The notes under the pieces were generated by a model. That model saw only the letters and a program-made list of their open reading frames with translations, did no database searches and was not told where the DNA came from. 64,000 bases of DNA from Prunus persica (Eukaryota; Streptophyta; Magnoliopsida; Rosales; Rosaceae): positions 3,768,027-3,832,026 of the forward strand of contig NC_034014.1 in the NCBI RefSeq assembly GCF_000346465.2, read 5' to 3'. A program made the position numbers and the translations under genes. Below are positions 45,201-56,743 of the stretch, one piece after another; within the stretch, counting starts at the first letter, position 1; each line of letters starts with the position of its first letter.

Positions 45201-45854
45201 CTGTTAAAAAATGGAGCTGCATCCAATCTATCAACAGCAATGGCACAATTCCCATATATATTCACAGTGATAACTCAAGCTGGAATTTCAGTACTGCAGA
45301 TTGGAATTGCATATTTTCCGTAATTTCAATAATTGAAATGTTACCTTTTAGAGCAAGAATTCTGGAATTGGGGTTCATCAAAGCCGAATCAGCCGTAATG
45401 GGCCGACGCAATGGCTGCATGGGCATGTTCATGTCGATGATAACGACGCTATTTTGCGGCGATGTTTCCCTAACACAAATATACTTGTCCGATTCCATAG
45501 TCACATGCGTAAACGTAATGAATTGGGGATTGATCCCAATACTAGGCAACTGCAAACCACACACATTCAAATCAACATCACCATTATCACACTCAATCAT
45601 CAAACACATTGCTAAAAACCCAACAAAAAAACAAACACAAATACACAAATAAATGCATGATCATACGTAATTAGCAAATGGGTCACTGGGAAACAGAGTG
45701 AAAACGTAGTCTTTACAGGATCTGGGTGGATCCAGTGACGCATTGGATCAAATGACGAAAACCCAGAAATATTTAGATGAAATTAGGATCAAGATGAGGG
45801 TGGCATTACCGTTAGTGTCTCTTTCATGGTCATGGGGGCACTCGCAGCGGCCAT
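35479..45854 (-). CDS. CHC: clathrin heavy chain
   Basis: The triskelion leg of the clathrin coat, needed for endocytosis and trans-Golgi traffic. About 30 exons run from the ATG at 45854 ([15 protein letters not shown], exon 45810-45854) to the stop at 35479. The N-terminal beta-propeller lies in exons from 45549 down to about 43070 ([38 protein letters not shown]). The linker and the alpha-helical CHCR repeats follow ([49 protein letters not shown]). The largest exon is about 37877-38878. The light-chain-binding and trimerisation region is in exons at about 36616-37057. The C-terminal tail (35479-35625) is rich in P, G and M ([16 protein letters not shown]). Blocks align end to end with plant CHC1/CHC2 and no break was seen; most inner exon edges are approximate. 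Confidence 0.96.
36154..36209. repeat. (GA)n microsatellite at a CHC splice acceptor
   Basis: About 27 GA units on the plus strand. On the mRNA strand they read (CT)n, run straight into CAG, and are followed at 36151 by the exon encoding [12 protein letters not shown]. The repeat is therefore the polypyrimidine tract of this intron's 3' splice site. Confidence 0.92.
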
Positions 45855-45869
45855 GGTGCCTGGGTCGGG

Positions 45870-48197
45870 GCTTCTATAGGAGGGACCCGATAGGCGGAGA
45901 AGAATGTGGCACAGCAAAACCTTCTGATTTTGGATTGCAGAGAGAGAGAGAAGAGAAAGAGTCTGCAGATCTAAGTAGTATGGGAATGTAAATGCAGAAG
46001 AGGAGGAGGAGCGTGGTCTATTCGACGAGTTTGTTTGCAGTTTTTCTCGCGCAAAATTTGTGAATGGACTGCTGCGTGGGTTGTACGTTGAGAATGCGAT
46101 GGGTAAGTGAAATGCACTTGTCAATTTACAATATCAGATTGCTTTGCGAGTAAGTTTTCAAGTTTTATTATTAAAGTGGAAACTATTTTCAATTTTATTC
46201 ACTTTGATTTTTAAAAATGGTGAAAATGGGGGATACAAATGGTAAATTTTTAGGGGGCTTGCTGCAAACGTGTCACGTTGATTTGTTCCTCAAGTGCAAA
46301 TATATGGATGAATACGTGACAACAGAATCACATATATGTTTCGTCATTATTATTATTTTTTTAATTAAAATGAGAGTTTTCAACTTAGTATTTCTTTCAA
46401 TGTTGAAAAAAAAAATATATCATTAAACTAAGAGTTAATTCACATATATTTTGTCATTATTCGTCCAACATAGGTTGTGACTGGATTCAATAAAATCGGA
46501 ACACTAAGCATTTTTATATATGATTGTGGGATAAAGTAGAAGTTAGGTTGAAACGTACATGGTAAGTGTTTTTTTTTTTTTTAAAGTAATTTTATCAAAA
46601 GATATATTGTAAAAGAGTAATGCTACACTTACTACATTTTTATTCTGCATTTCTATACCACATAATGTGACACTGACATGTCCATATTATATGTCACGTC
46701 AATTAAATTAATAAAGTGTATTTTAATTAAGACAATTAGAAAAACAAATATTGTAATAAATCATAAAAGAAAAGAAAATATTATATAATTTTAATTGATG
46801 TAGATGCCCACCTCAACTGTCACATAAAATAGTAAAAAAATGTGATATACAAATATGATAAGAGTAACATTATTCATTTTAAAATTAGGCCGACATGGCC
46901 ATAGTTAAGTGGTAATAGCACCTAACTTAGACCAAAAAACCAAAATTTCAATAAGAAATACAAGCTTTCTAACTAGGCTTTTCTACTTCTTTCTTTATTG
47001 AGCTGGACATTGGGCCTCTTTCAAATGCCAGCTACTTTTGCATGGGCTTATTAGTTTCGAGTGAGCCTTTGAAGAGCTCATTGGGCTGATCGTTCAGTTG
47101 ATCTTTCGTTTGTTTGTTTTTTTTTTGGTTCGAAATATGACTCATTTTAGCCTTAACATTTTTTATATTTTCCCTTACTACTTGAACTCACTTCATATAT
47201 TTATGTTTGCCTCTTGATTTACTCCCCAACTAAGCCCGTAGCCTCAAACAAAGCATAGGAGCATGTATTACTCATTCTAGTATGTATGAATTACAAGTTT
47301 ATAACTCCGAGCATTTGGTGTTAGAGCATTTATCCTTACATTCACAACGAACATTCATCGTTCGTTCCATATGTCTTCACATAGTAAATCATTGTTCAGC
47401 CCAAACAATAAAATTTTTAAAAAAAAATTCCAAGAACTATTTTTGGGTGATTAGGGTTTGTTGGTGAGATATTAAATCTTGCAAGACAACTTGAATTATA
47501 GTCCACTTAGTTTAGTATTACTTGAGTGAAGCTTGATGGCCAACATAACTATCAACAGAGCCCACTATCTCATATCGTACAAGGTCCACTCAGATATCAA
47601 ATATATATGTCAACAATCAATTATAGTTATGATCGAATTAAAAATCAAGTCGTTTGTTTGCAAATTGCAACGCATGACATTGAAAGCAAGGCAGAGACAC
47701 ACACACACACATGAACTTACAATTTTTTCCCACTTGTTTTTTCTATTTAGGATATTTTAGCAAATTGTATAATCAAATCTCTTGTCCGTATCACATTTGA
47801 TTATGAAAAACCCAATTTGCTCCAATTTGCAACAACTTGCAAACTCAACTGATCCCAGTTGCGCATGCCTTCCCTCATCTATCAGCTAAACAAAAGTCCA
47901 TCGTGTTTGAACCTTCCACTTACACTACTAACACAAATTAAATATCATCTACTTAAAATTATTCAGTATATTTTTATTTGAAAGTGGTTATAGAAGCGTT
48001 AAAAGCGTTATATACCGTTTTTAAAAGCTTTTCTTATGTCCGAAGACATTTTGAATGCTCAATTATGTCCCTTGCCAACTGTTTAGATTTTTTACTATGT
48101 TCTATAATTGGGATTCTTAGTAGATCCAAATTTTGGTCCAAAAGGAGAATAAAACTTACGAACCAAACCCAACATGAAAAATGCAACAATTGTATAG
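45870..48197. other. intergenic region between the CHC promoter and MAPKKK 3' end
   Basis: No gene is supported. It contains the clathrin leader/promoter (45855 to about 46150), a MITE at about 46617-46877, and a SINE-like GTTAAGTGGTAA phrase near 46902. Open frames are short and AT-rich. Confidence 0.45.
46617..46877. mobile_element. MITE with long imperfect inverted ends
   Basis: The left end reads GTAATGCTACACTTACTAC and the right end, inverted, reads ATAATGTTACTCTTATCAT. Pairing continues inward through a shared ATGTGACA block about 55 bp from each end. The element is about 260 bp and has no coding frame. The exact edges and target duplication were not resolved. Confidence 0.55.
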
Positions 48198-49595
48198 TCA
48201 CGTGCATTCTCCATGCCAAGATAATGAAACATAAACAATATAACAAATAAAAATAATTAATAATTTATTCATGAATATTACCAAAGAATATAAAAATAGA
48301 AATAACATGCTTCTACACAAATTACACAAGCTGCCACAAGACCTTCTTATCCCTACTCTCTCCACCGCCAAACATACCCTTTTCCACCCACACCAACCGC
48401 TGGAGCCAACCGCCGCGCACCTCCCACCGTCACAGTAATAATTACGTGCCCGCTCCACTGAATCACAGCCACCGAATTTTTTACATTCCAAATCTACCGC
48501 TCTTACATCTGAATATTCCCAACTTGTCCCTTCCTCACACGAACTCGCGCCATCTGCTTCTACTTCTACTTTGCAACAGTCCGCGCCCCTCACCGCAGTC
48601 CATCCATCCGATTCCCAATTTGCCCCTGTATTCGTCGCCAATTTACCAATCCGCTCCCTCGCAGAAGCCTCGCAGTCCTCCTCGTGATCATCTCCGAACT
48701 CGGAGTTAACCCAGTCGAGCACGCAGCGAGGGGACGAGTCGGCGACCGCATTGGGCGACACGGAAGCCAAGAATGGATGCTGCAGCAACTGATCGCAGCT
48801 CCATCGCTCCTTCGGGTCTCTCATAAGACACTTCTCGAGAAAATCGCGACCCGTTTCCGACAACTGGTTCGGGAAACGGGGCAACCCGCCCGACAACCCG
48901 ATTCGAGCCAGCGTGTCCACCCCGCGATCCTCCCACGCAGGCTTTCCGGTTACCATCTCGATCACCGTGCAGCCCAGAGACCAGACGTCGGACTCCGGCC
49001 CCTGATATTCTCGGTTAATTACCTCCGGTGCCATCCACAGCGGGCTTCCGCGTGGAACGATCGGGCCCGTACACGTGTGGTCGGAAAGCACCATCGCCGA
49101 ACCGAAATCGGCCAGCTTGGCTTGGTCCGGAGCGGGGCCCACCAGGACATTCTTCCCTTTGACGTCGCAGTGAACAATGCCTCTCGAGTGGACGTACCTC
49201 AGCGCAGAAACGACACACCAGGTGCGAGAACGCAACGTCGTTTCGTCCACGTCGGCAGCGACGGTGCCACCTGGCAAGTACTCCATGTGGAGATTCCGAA
49301 ACGACGCCGTGGAACTGGTTGTCTCGCACGACACGTCGTCTCCGAGGTACTTGACGACGTGCGGCGAGGAGAGCGACCGGAGAATCCGAATTTCGTTCTC
49401 CAGTGACTCCAGCTGACCGGGAAGACACGCGGCGCGATCCACCGACTTGACGGCGAAGACTTGACCGTCCGATTTGCTGACCCCGATGCTCACAGTGCCA
49501 AAGGACCCCTTCCCTATACACTTCCCTCTTACCCAAGAAACCGTGTGGGATTGAGATAGAGATTGAGAGCAGCCATGAAAGTTCACTTTTCCCAT
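48198..49595 (-). CDS. MAPKKK, MAPKKK13/14-like, intronless
   Basis: A serine/threonine kinase at the top of a MAPK cascade; relatives of this MEKK-like clade are reported to act through MKK3. A single exon of 465 codons. The start at 49595 (MGKVNFHGCSQ) is chosen because the earlier in-frame ATG at 49679 lies upstream of the TATA box. Kinase motifs: P-loop IGKGSFGTVSIG, lysine in FAVKSV, catalytic loop VHCDVKGKNVLV (HCD, so a non-RD kinase), LADFGSAM, and activation loop to MAPEVINREYQG. The kinase domain covers about residues 20-285; the rest is a variable, acidic and Cys-rich tail. The last 37 residues are strongly hydrophobic (SMLFLFLYSLVIFMNKLLII...), unlike a soluble kinase. The kinase part is far more GC-rich than the neighbours. 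Arabidopsis MAPKKK14 is about 463 aa (from memory). Confidence 0.92.
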   Translation of the reverse strand: MGKVNFHGCSQSLSQSHTVSWVRGKCIGKGSFGTVSIGVSKSDGQVFAVKSVDRAACLPGQLESLENEIRILRSLSSPHVVKYLGDDVSCETTSSTASFRNLHMEYLPGGTVAADVDETTLRSRTWCVVSALRYVHSRGIVHCDVKGKNVLVGPAPDQAKLADFGSAMVLSDHTCTGPIVPRGSPLWMAPEVINREYQGPESDVWSLGCTVIEMVTGKPAWEDRGVDTLARIGLSGGLPRFPNQLSETGRDFLEKCLMRDPKERWSCDQLLQHPFLASVSPNAVADSSPRCVLDWVNSEFGDDHEEDCEASARERIGKLATNTGANWESDGWTAVRGADCCKVEVEADGASSCEEGTSWEYSDVRAVDLECKKFGGCDSVERARNYYCDGGRCAAVGSSGWCGWKRVCLAVERVGIRRSCGSLCNLCRSMLFLFLYSLVIFMNKLLIIFICYIVYVSLSWHGECT

Positions 49596-49646
49596 CTCGG
49601 AAATTTTGTGTGTTTTGTTTTTGGTCGACCCAAATGGGCCATTGGC

Positions 49647-49659
49647 TATATATATATAC
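49647..49659 (-). promoter_or_regulatory. TATA box of MAPKKK
   Basis: TATATATATATAG on the coding strand about 55-65 bp ahead of the chosen ATG. Its position argues against the upstream in-frame ATG at 49679. Confidence 0.6.
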
Positions 49660-49679
49660 ACATGCGTGCCGCGAACCAT

Positions 49680-52600
49680 GAAAGTTCGTAGCTTTTCGAA
49701 TTTTATTAATTTGTGAGTGTTGACCTGGAATTTCCAAATGGATAATCAGCTAAAAGGTGTGATGACGTCACTGCACCTCTATGCCTCTTGCCCCTTGCCT
49801 CTTCCCTCTTGCCTCTTGGATTGCGTTTTGCGTGGAGATTGGATAGTGGGGTGGAGTCGAGGGAAGACCCTTATCCGCTCACCGTTTTTGATCCGGACCG
49901 TCGGTTTTGACATTTTTATAATTTACACTTGTCCATATATTTAATTTCGACATGTGGTTGTAGTGGCTAAATAGCTGCCAGACGCCTTGCTGCCAACTTA
50001 TTTTTTGTTTTTTTTATTTTAATATTTTCAAGAACACAAAATAAAAATAAAAAATAAAAAATTGATTGTGGGGGTGGTGGAAGCATGGTAGTTAGGTGGG
50101 CAACAAGATCCGGACCCTCAGATTCGTTGACTTAATTATATTCCCATGGTCTTGCCGTTGCTTCTCATTCGTAATATTTAAACACTAAAATTGGATGAGG
50201 TTGCATGGATGTTAATGCGGACGTACAGCACCGGATAACGATAAAAAAAGAGAGAAAGAGAGAGGTGGAAAATTGGCTGCCAAATATATTTGAGGCGGGG
50301 AGGAGTGCAACACCACATGATGGGGTCATGGAGGAGACAGACAGACTTCGTTTTTGAGTTGGTGGTGGTGGGGTCCACGCCTGATGACGTGGAGGGAAAC
50401 TGTAGGTGCACGTCGGCAGGAGAGAAGGTGGTCGACTCCAAGATGCCTTGGATACATGTCATTCTGCAGCACGATGCTTGTGGGTGGCTTTAGCAAGTGA
50501 GAAGTCCAGTGATGACGCGTCGTCACTAGGCTCCATGGGAAAAATAATAATATTAATGCGGAAGGAATTGAGTGTGCAAAGCAAAGCATGTCAAATTGGA
50601 AAGATCTGGGGGACACTCTCCTAACTCGTAACTCCAAACTCCTAACTGGCTGTCATGAAGAGAACACCATAAGGTGGGGGCCCAACAAATGAAATTAAAA
50701 TTTAACAGAAATATCATATGAGGAAGGAAGCTTCAAAAACCCAGCAATGAAACAAAAATAGAAATCTCCGTACGGAGAAGAAGTTTCGTGATCAATTGTT
50801 TATGTGTCAAGACTCACACGTGGCATATATATCAAAGCTTAGAGGTTAAGTTGATTCTTTTACATCTGAGGGTTGTGGGTTTGCTGCCACGTGCAGTGCA
50901 CCAAGTTTTTGTTCAAAGTTAAAAAGGTTGGTATCTGCATGACAGAATAAAGGGTGTGACATGTTTGAATGGGATTGGTTGGGACAAGCTTTTACGCAAG
51001 GGAGAAGAAAGAGATGGGAAAAAAAGAGAGGGCGTTGAGGTTGTCCACAGAACCTCCATTAGGCAAAAGCCAAAAACCAAAAAGGAGAAGGTAAGATGTA
51101 GATAAACTTCAATTCGGTACATACCTTATGGAGAAAGATAAACATGCTTGTGTCAATATCATTGTCCTTTTGATGATATATACCAATGTGTAAAACCAAG
51201 AAACAAAATTTGCCAAATTTACTTCACAAGAAAATTTTGTGTGGAGATGTGGCCGGATGACAATTGAAAGACAAAATATCTCAATTAAAAGACGATATGC
51301 GTATAAAAATAAAAAGTTTCTTTCATTGACTTTGGACAGGTTTAATCTTTTACTTGAATTCAACGATATCTAAAAGGCGAAGCCATCTTTAGACTAGAGT
51401 GGTCTTCATCCCAATCCAAATAACTAGAAAAACAATTATTTAGTGTTCTTTTTAGGAAATTCACCATATTCAATGAAAATATACCAACCAATTTCAAAAG
51501 ATAATAAATAGTATACTTCATTTCAACAGTTCCTTAAACGAAAGAAGAACTTATCCGTAAGAAAATTTATGATTTCATACTTGATAACCTCGCACAAGTT
51601 TTCCTCATAATTTACCATTTGTAATATGTACCCTAATCTAGCAGCTTGAAGTTTGGTACCTATTGTTTATAGCCTATGATAATCATACAATTATGATTAA
51701 AAAATGTGGGTTTGCAATTTTTAATAATTTTGGGTGGTTGATGCATACGAGGTTTAAGTTTGTTCCGGTGGCTCGGACGAATGTCGTTGAAGACGAAGAC
51801 AAAAAAGCAGGCGTTGATCGGAGGGCCGACAATCCAACATGCATGAACTCAAGAAGTAGCAACTTCTGCGGCTGACATGCGAACCTCACAACTCACAACT
51901 CGTCGTCATTTGATAATTTCTTTTGAGGTTCATGCATTACACGCACGCATTGCCAAAATGCAGCACACCATTTGTTAACAGAATCACAGTCTTCACAACA
52001 ACCATCAGTACATGAAATTTTATTAATTATGTGAGTTCTTGGTGTTCATGCATTCTTTTCCTTTTACTTTCAAGATATAGAAAATGTTTTGGTTCATCCC
52101 CTCATTCCATAATACAATTTACGATTTGACATGTGTGAAGAAATTTATATTTTTATTATTTTAAAGAGTTATTTATGTGCACGTGTTAGATTGTGATATG
52201 CTGGTAAGGATATGAGTAGTTGTTTACAAGGAATGAGCCCATCATGATTCTATAGATATGAATTAACCTTACTTAGTTGCTCAACTTGAATTGGACTAAT
52301 GTCCGGCAGTCTAACCTACAAGTCTCGTCTTGAAAGGACGATACTCAAAAAGATTGGCTCGAACTCAATTTCAATTCAATTTACATCGAACCACCAATCA
52401 GAAGTAACCACTATGACCTGGCTACATTAGAGCCACATACAATGCATGTAATTAGGAAGATCTGATTAATTGGATATTCGGGATATGTCTGGTAGAATAG
52501 ACAAAACAACATGGTAATTGGAAGCACATCATAACTGAAAAGTCCAACGAAGCAAAGTTGGGCATTCCAGGAGAGGCAGGCAACAGCATTAATGATTAAG

Positions 52601-52960
52601 AACATGCGATGTGGGTAGACTCAAAGGCAATTTGGTCGGGTTCATGTGCTCTTTTCTGGTCATTTTAAGGGAAAGGGGTTCTTATTGACAACGGATCATG
52701 TTGGTTTGTGATTCCTCATTATCTCATTGTTTTCTCTGATTAAGATATATAATTAAGTGAAAATATATACATACATCAAACGACAACCATATATATATAT
52801 ATGTATATTGTGTGGGGGCAAAGTAGTCGGCAGGTATATATGCACATCACAATATATTATCATCTATGTTATTATAAAATATTATTCCCCTTGTTTAACC
52901 TTAAAATAAGATTATTTACATTTTACCCTCTTTAATTGGAAAAAAAAAAGGATCTCTTAA
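49680..52960. other. intergenic region upstream of MAPKKK
   Basis: About 3.3 kb with no supported gene. Open frames at 50178-50637 and 51663-51889 are short, overlap on both strands and show no domain. CACGTG-type boxes occur (for example near 50888), which are common in stress promoters. A (TA)n run lies near 52789-52806. Confidence 0.45.
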
Positions 52961-52967
52961 ATATTAA

Positions 52968-53318
52968 GTTCCAGTTTGGCATTGCTTATATGGGGTGATA
53001 AGTGATTTTTTAAAAAAGTTTGAGAAGCTCAACCTGTTTGGTAACTATGAGAAAATCACTTATTGTTAAAAATGATTGTGAGAGAAAGTTATAAGGAAAA
53101 TCAGCTAATGATGTGCTTTCATTTTTTGATTATGCAGGAATCAATTTCAAAGAGGCGCTGAGTTTAATGATTATTCGGGAATCATTTTTTGATTATGCGG
53201 GAATCAGTACCAACAACACTTTTAACAAAAAAGTTTACCAAACGCCAAACTGCTTTCTCTCACAACTAATTTCTCGTACAGCGATTATTTTCACAGCACA
53301 GCAATGCCAAATTGGCCC
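52968..53318. mobile_element. Tourist-like MITE (PIF/Harbinger type)
   Basis: A 351-bp element with inverted ends GTTCCAGTTTGGCATTGC and GGGCCAATTTGGCATTGC (right end read inverted), flanked by TAA at 52965-52967 and 53319-53321. A 3-bp TWA duplication is the PIF/Harbinger habit. Inside, a TTTTTTGATTATGCRGGAATCA phrase occurs twice. No transposase. The 3-bp duplication is short, so the superfamily is tentative. Confidence 0.6.
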
Positions 53319-53321
53319 TAA

Positions 53322-54836
53322 CTAGATAGATAAGCCATGAGTTAGGGGACATAGATTTAACCCCCCCCCCCCCAAAAAAAAAAAAAAAAAAAAGTGAATA
53401 AACCATGGACGAATCCAGTTTTCAAAATAAGGTGGGCTGAAGGCCTATATAAGGGACATGGATTTTGGACTGTGAGTTATGCGTCCTTGGAATATACTTG
53501 GGATACTTTTATTTCTTGTGGGCTGGGTGGGCCAGGATATACCTCTTCCACCTGGTTTCTTTTTTATTTGTCCTGCTTTATATAAAAAATTTGGTGAAAA
53601 CCCTTCCACCTAGTTCAGTCACTTTGTAAAACACAAATGTCAGAACGATAAATAATACACACGCCAAGAGTTTTTTCAAAGTTTAATACTAGATATGTAA
53701 ACTTTTTTTTTTCCTTAAAAAAAAAAATATTATGGAGAAACGGAAAAACTACAAACGGAAGCTACGGGCACGCAGCCCCAACTAAATCAAAATAAAATGG
53801 AGCCGAGCAACCTAAAGGAAGTCCTCGCTCCCACGGGTGGGAAGGATTCAAATTATGACCTAAATTAGCTAAAGGATCAATGTTAACTGATGTGTCAATG
53901 TTTCATTTGTTTTTTATTTGTCGCACTTTGAATCTTATTTATTCACAATAAATAAGAAATTGTCACATTAACTAATTACTAAAAGTTTGAATAATAAATT
54001 AGTTTCTCTAGTATTATTGTTTATCAAATCTCTCATATAGAATCGGCCATACATGGGTCCTAAATATGATTTTATAATTCCATCCAACTCACAACAAGGA
54101 ACATAGTTGGGATAATTCTTGAAGGCGAAATTCGAACCAAATGAGCTTCTATCTAAATACAACCTATGAATCTCATCAACATACTTGAGTCTTCTAACAT
54201 TAAAAATGAAAATCTCTCTAAACTCATATAAATAGAATTTAGCTTTAATTCTCCGACTAAATTCCTCAATTACTAATTTCTAATGTGTCCATGTCATTGT
54301 CTTGGTAATATTTTATCTTCTTACGACATCATCACAAACCTGAAATCCCAACACAAAGATCAAGTCTTTCGTACAATGTTCAACCGTTGTAGCAAAAGAC
54401 CAAGACTTCTTCCAACAGAAGAGGTCAGATAGGTACAAGACGGGAGGGGGTTTGTAACATTCTATGTATTGCTTATATTATATCAGCCAACTAATTCTAG
54501 AGAACAAAAAATTATTATAAAAAATAAATTAATCAACAAACTAAGTTAAGTTATACAAAGAATCAAAGAATAGGGCTGCAAGAATTATATAAATCAATGA
54601 CTAGGCTGAATCTCTCTTCTATGGGTGTCGAAAAATTTGCAGCAAGAATGGTTAATAACTTAATACCCTAATAATCTAAGCATAGATCTGGCTGGCTCCC
54701 AAGTGATATCTGATGCACCACACCTCCCATCATCAGAAATCCTTGTCAACAATACTGTCACCAACGGGCAAATCCTACAATCCCCTCAGCTTGTGTGTTA
54801 GGTTGAGCCTTCCGGGTCACGATAATAATTGGAAAA
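53322..54836. other. intergenic region, 3' side of AP2C
   Basis: A homopolymer pair, about 13 C then about 20 A, at about 53361-53393. No gene is supported; the minus-strand frame at 53968-54162 is AT-rich and without domain. The AP2C 3' UTR should lie next to 54837. Confidence 0.45.
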
Positions 54837-56598
54837 TCATACGTAGAGCCCCAAGGGGACTACCATCACGCTAATATCATCGCAAGAGCCTCGTGATGCA
54901 GATAGTTCTACCAGCTTTTTACAAGCCAACAGAGGTTGCCCATCAATGGCCAACCATGAAGGACGAACAACATCCACTGCTTCCTGGTTGCTAACCTGAA
55001 ACCAAAGAAAAGAAATCTAATTTAGTGATTTGGCGGCACTAATTTGATCCAAAGGATAGGAAAAATTTATAGATTCAGAAACAAAATTTTGACATGGGAA
55101 TATTTATACCTTATCCCATAATCCGTCTGAAGCCATGATTAAGAACTCGTGTTCAGGTTTGATTCTAACCACTGTGGTCTCTGGTTCTGGTGTTACAAAT
55201 TGTTTAAGGTGCCTATCTCCAATTCCTCTAGATACAGCTAGAGATCCATTAATTCTCCAAACACCATGGCTTAAATCAACAAAGCCACCCTACAAAAAGA
55301 AATTCACAACAACCATCAGTCTCAATTCAAATGACGCTTCATCTGAAATAACCATAACTTATAAGAAATTAGAGGGCAAAATCTTAGCACTTACCAAGTT
55401 CTCAATTCTGACTTTCTCGTCTTCCCTTGATGGCCGATGATCACATGTGAGAGCCTCAGCAGCACCTCCTGTGCTCAAGACAGCACGGCAATCGCCGGCA
55501 TTAGACACAACAAGGTTACCATTCCTGATCACAGCAGTCACACAGCATGATCCACCACGCAAATCCTCTTTAAGAAAATCAGAGTCTGTATTTAGGTAAC
55601 CATGCTTGACCGCTTCCTCGATTTCATCATCATCCCTCCTCACAGCTTCATTTAAAATATTCTTTGCCAAGTTCTCTGCTGCAAACTCAGCAGCTTTTGC
55701 ACCTCCATGCCCATCAAATATACCAAAAATTGCCTGCAAACATGAAGCTTTAGCAAATCAAATTCCAATTCTCCAAGCACTCATTCAACTAACTACAATC
55801 AACAGAGGAGGCCTAACATAGATTTCATCCATGCACATTCTAGGAAAAGAAGGAATTTTATTATTATTATTATTTATTTTTGCATCCATAGTATAATCAA
55901 TTACTTTCAGTAGAATTCAATATACTATAAAACTTTTCCACACAAGGGTTTTAAAACATAGAACTATTTTTAAAAAAATAGAAGCTACAGAAAATTTGTT
56001 ATAGTTTTCATTATAAAAAACCCAACTTGATTTTGAAAAATTCCAATCAAAGCTTTCAAATTTCCCCAAATTCAGCTCCCAACACACCTCAATGACTAAA
56101 ACAAGTTAACCCCAATTTTTATAAAATTACAAAAGATAGCAACTTTATCATTACCTGTTTGGGATCACCTTGAAGATTAAGAGTAGCAGAGTACCGATCC
56201 TCCAAAGCCTCTCTTCTTCCTCTCTTACAGGACACATAATAGTGCCCTTCTCTGTCTGCCTCAACAACCTCTCTCCTCGCCCCCGGAGACTCCATCGCCG
56301 GAGCATCCACAAAGCTCGATGACACCACCGGAATATAAAGCCTCGCCGGCCTCTTCCTCTTCAACTGCGTCACCGGAGAACCCGGACCCGAACCTGAAAG
56401 CCCGCTCAGAGGCTTCGGGATCCGAAGCCGAAACGGCGACGACGGAGATGAACATGAAACCATCGCGTCCGACGACGACGACGACGTCGCTAGGGTTAGG
56501 GTTTCTGGGGACGGAGTGATCATAGACGATTTGTTGCAGAACAGAGACGACGGCGGCGAAAACACCGGCGAGTTCGAAACAGCGACGGAGCACGACAT
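54837..56598 (-). CDS. AP2C-type protein phosphatase 2C
   Basis: A Mg/Mn-dependent Ser/Thr phosphatase of plant PP2C clade B, whose members dephosphorylate stress MAP kinases. Four exons (56155-56598, 55395-55733, 55110-55289, 54837-54995) give 373 aa; AP2C1/AP2C2 are about 380-396 aa. The N-terminus is a long S/P-rich leader with a kinase-interaction motif, KRKRPARLYI, at about residues 80-89, which fits the basic-cluster/L-x-I docking site for MAPKs. Metal-binding motifs: EDRYSA, FGIFDGHGG, FLIMASDGLWD and GSCDDISVMVV. The ATG at 56598 is the first in frame and follows a TATA box at a suitable distance. It is separated from the MAPKKK by about 5 kb of repeat-rich DNA. Confidence 0.95.
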
Positions 56599-56733
56599 GC
56601 CGTGTTTCCTTTTCCGTTTAATTTTTCTGAGTTTTCGAAAAGCAAAGACCTGAAGTGTTCAATTTTGTGCCGTTTGTGCTTCCTTTTCTTCTCGATTTTT
56701 TGGATGAAGGAAAACAGAGAGAAGGTTTTTTGA

Positions 56734-56743
56734 ATATATATAG
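56734..56743 (-). promoter_or_regulatory. TATA box of AP2C
   Basis: CTATATATATTC on the coding strand, about 140 bp ahead of the ATG. Confidence 0.6.

Noticed and set aside
48684..49406. 240-codon open frame on the plus strand opposite the MAPKKK
   Set aside because: It is antisense to the GC-rich kinase exon; the translation is Arg-rich and has no domain. A shadow frame.
49596..49679. Longer MAPKKK start at 49679 (MVRGTHVYIY...)
   Set aside because: The extra codons run through the TATA box, so that ATG would be upstream of the transcript start.
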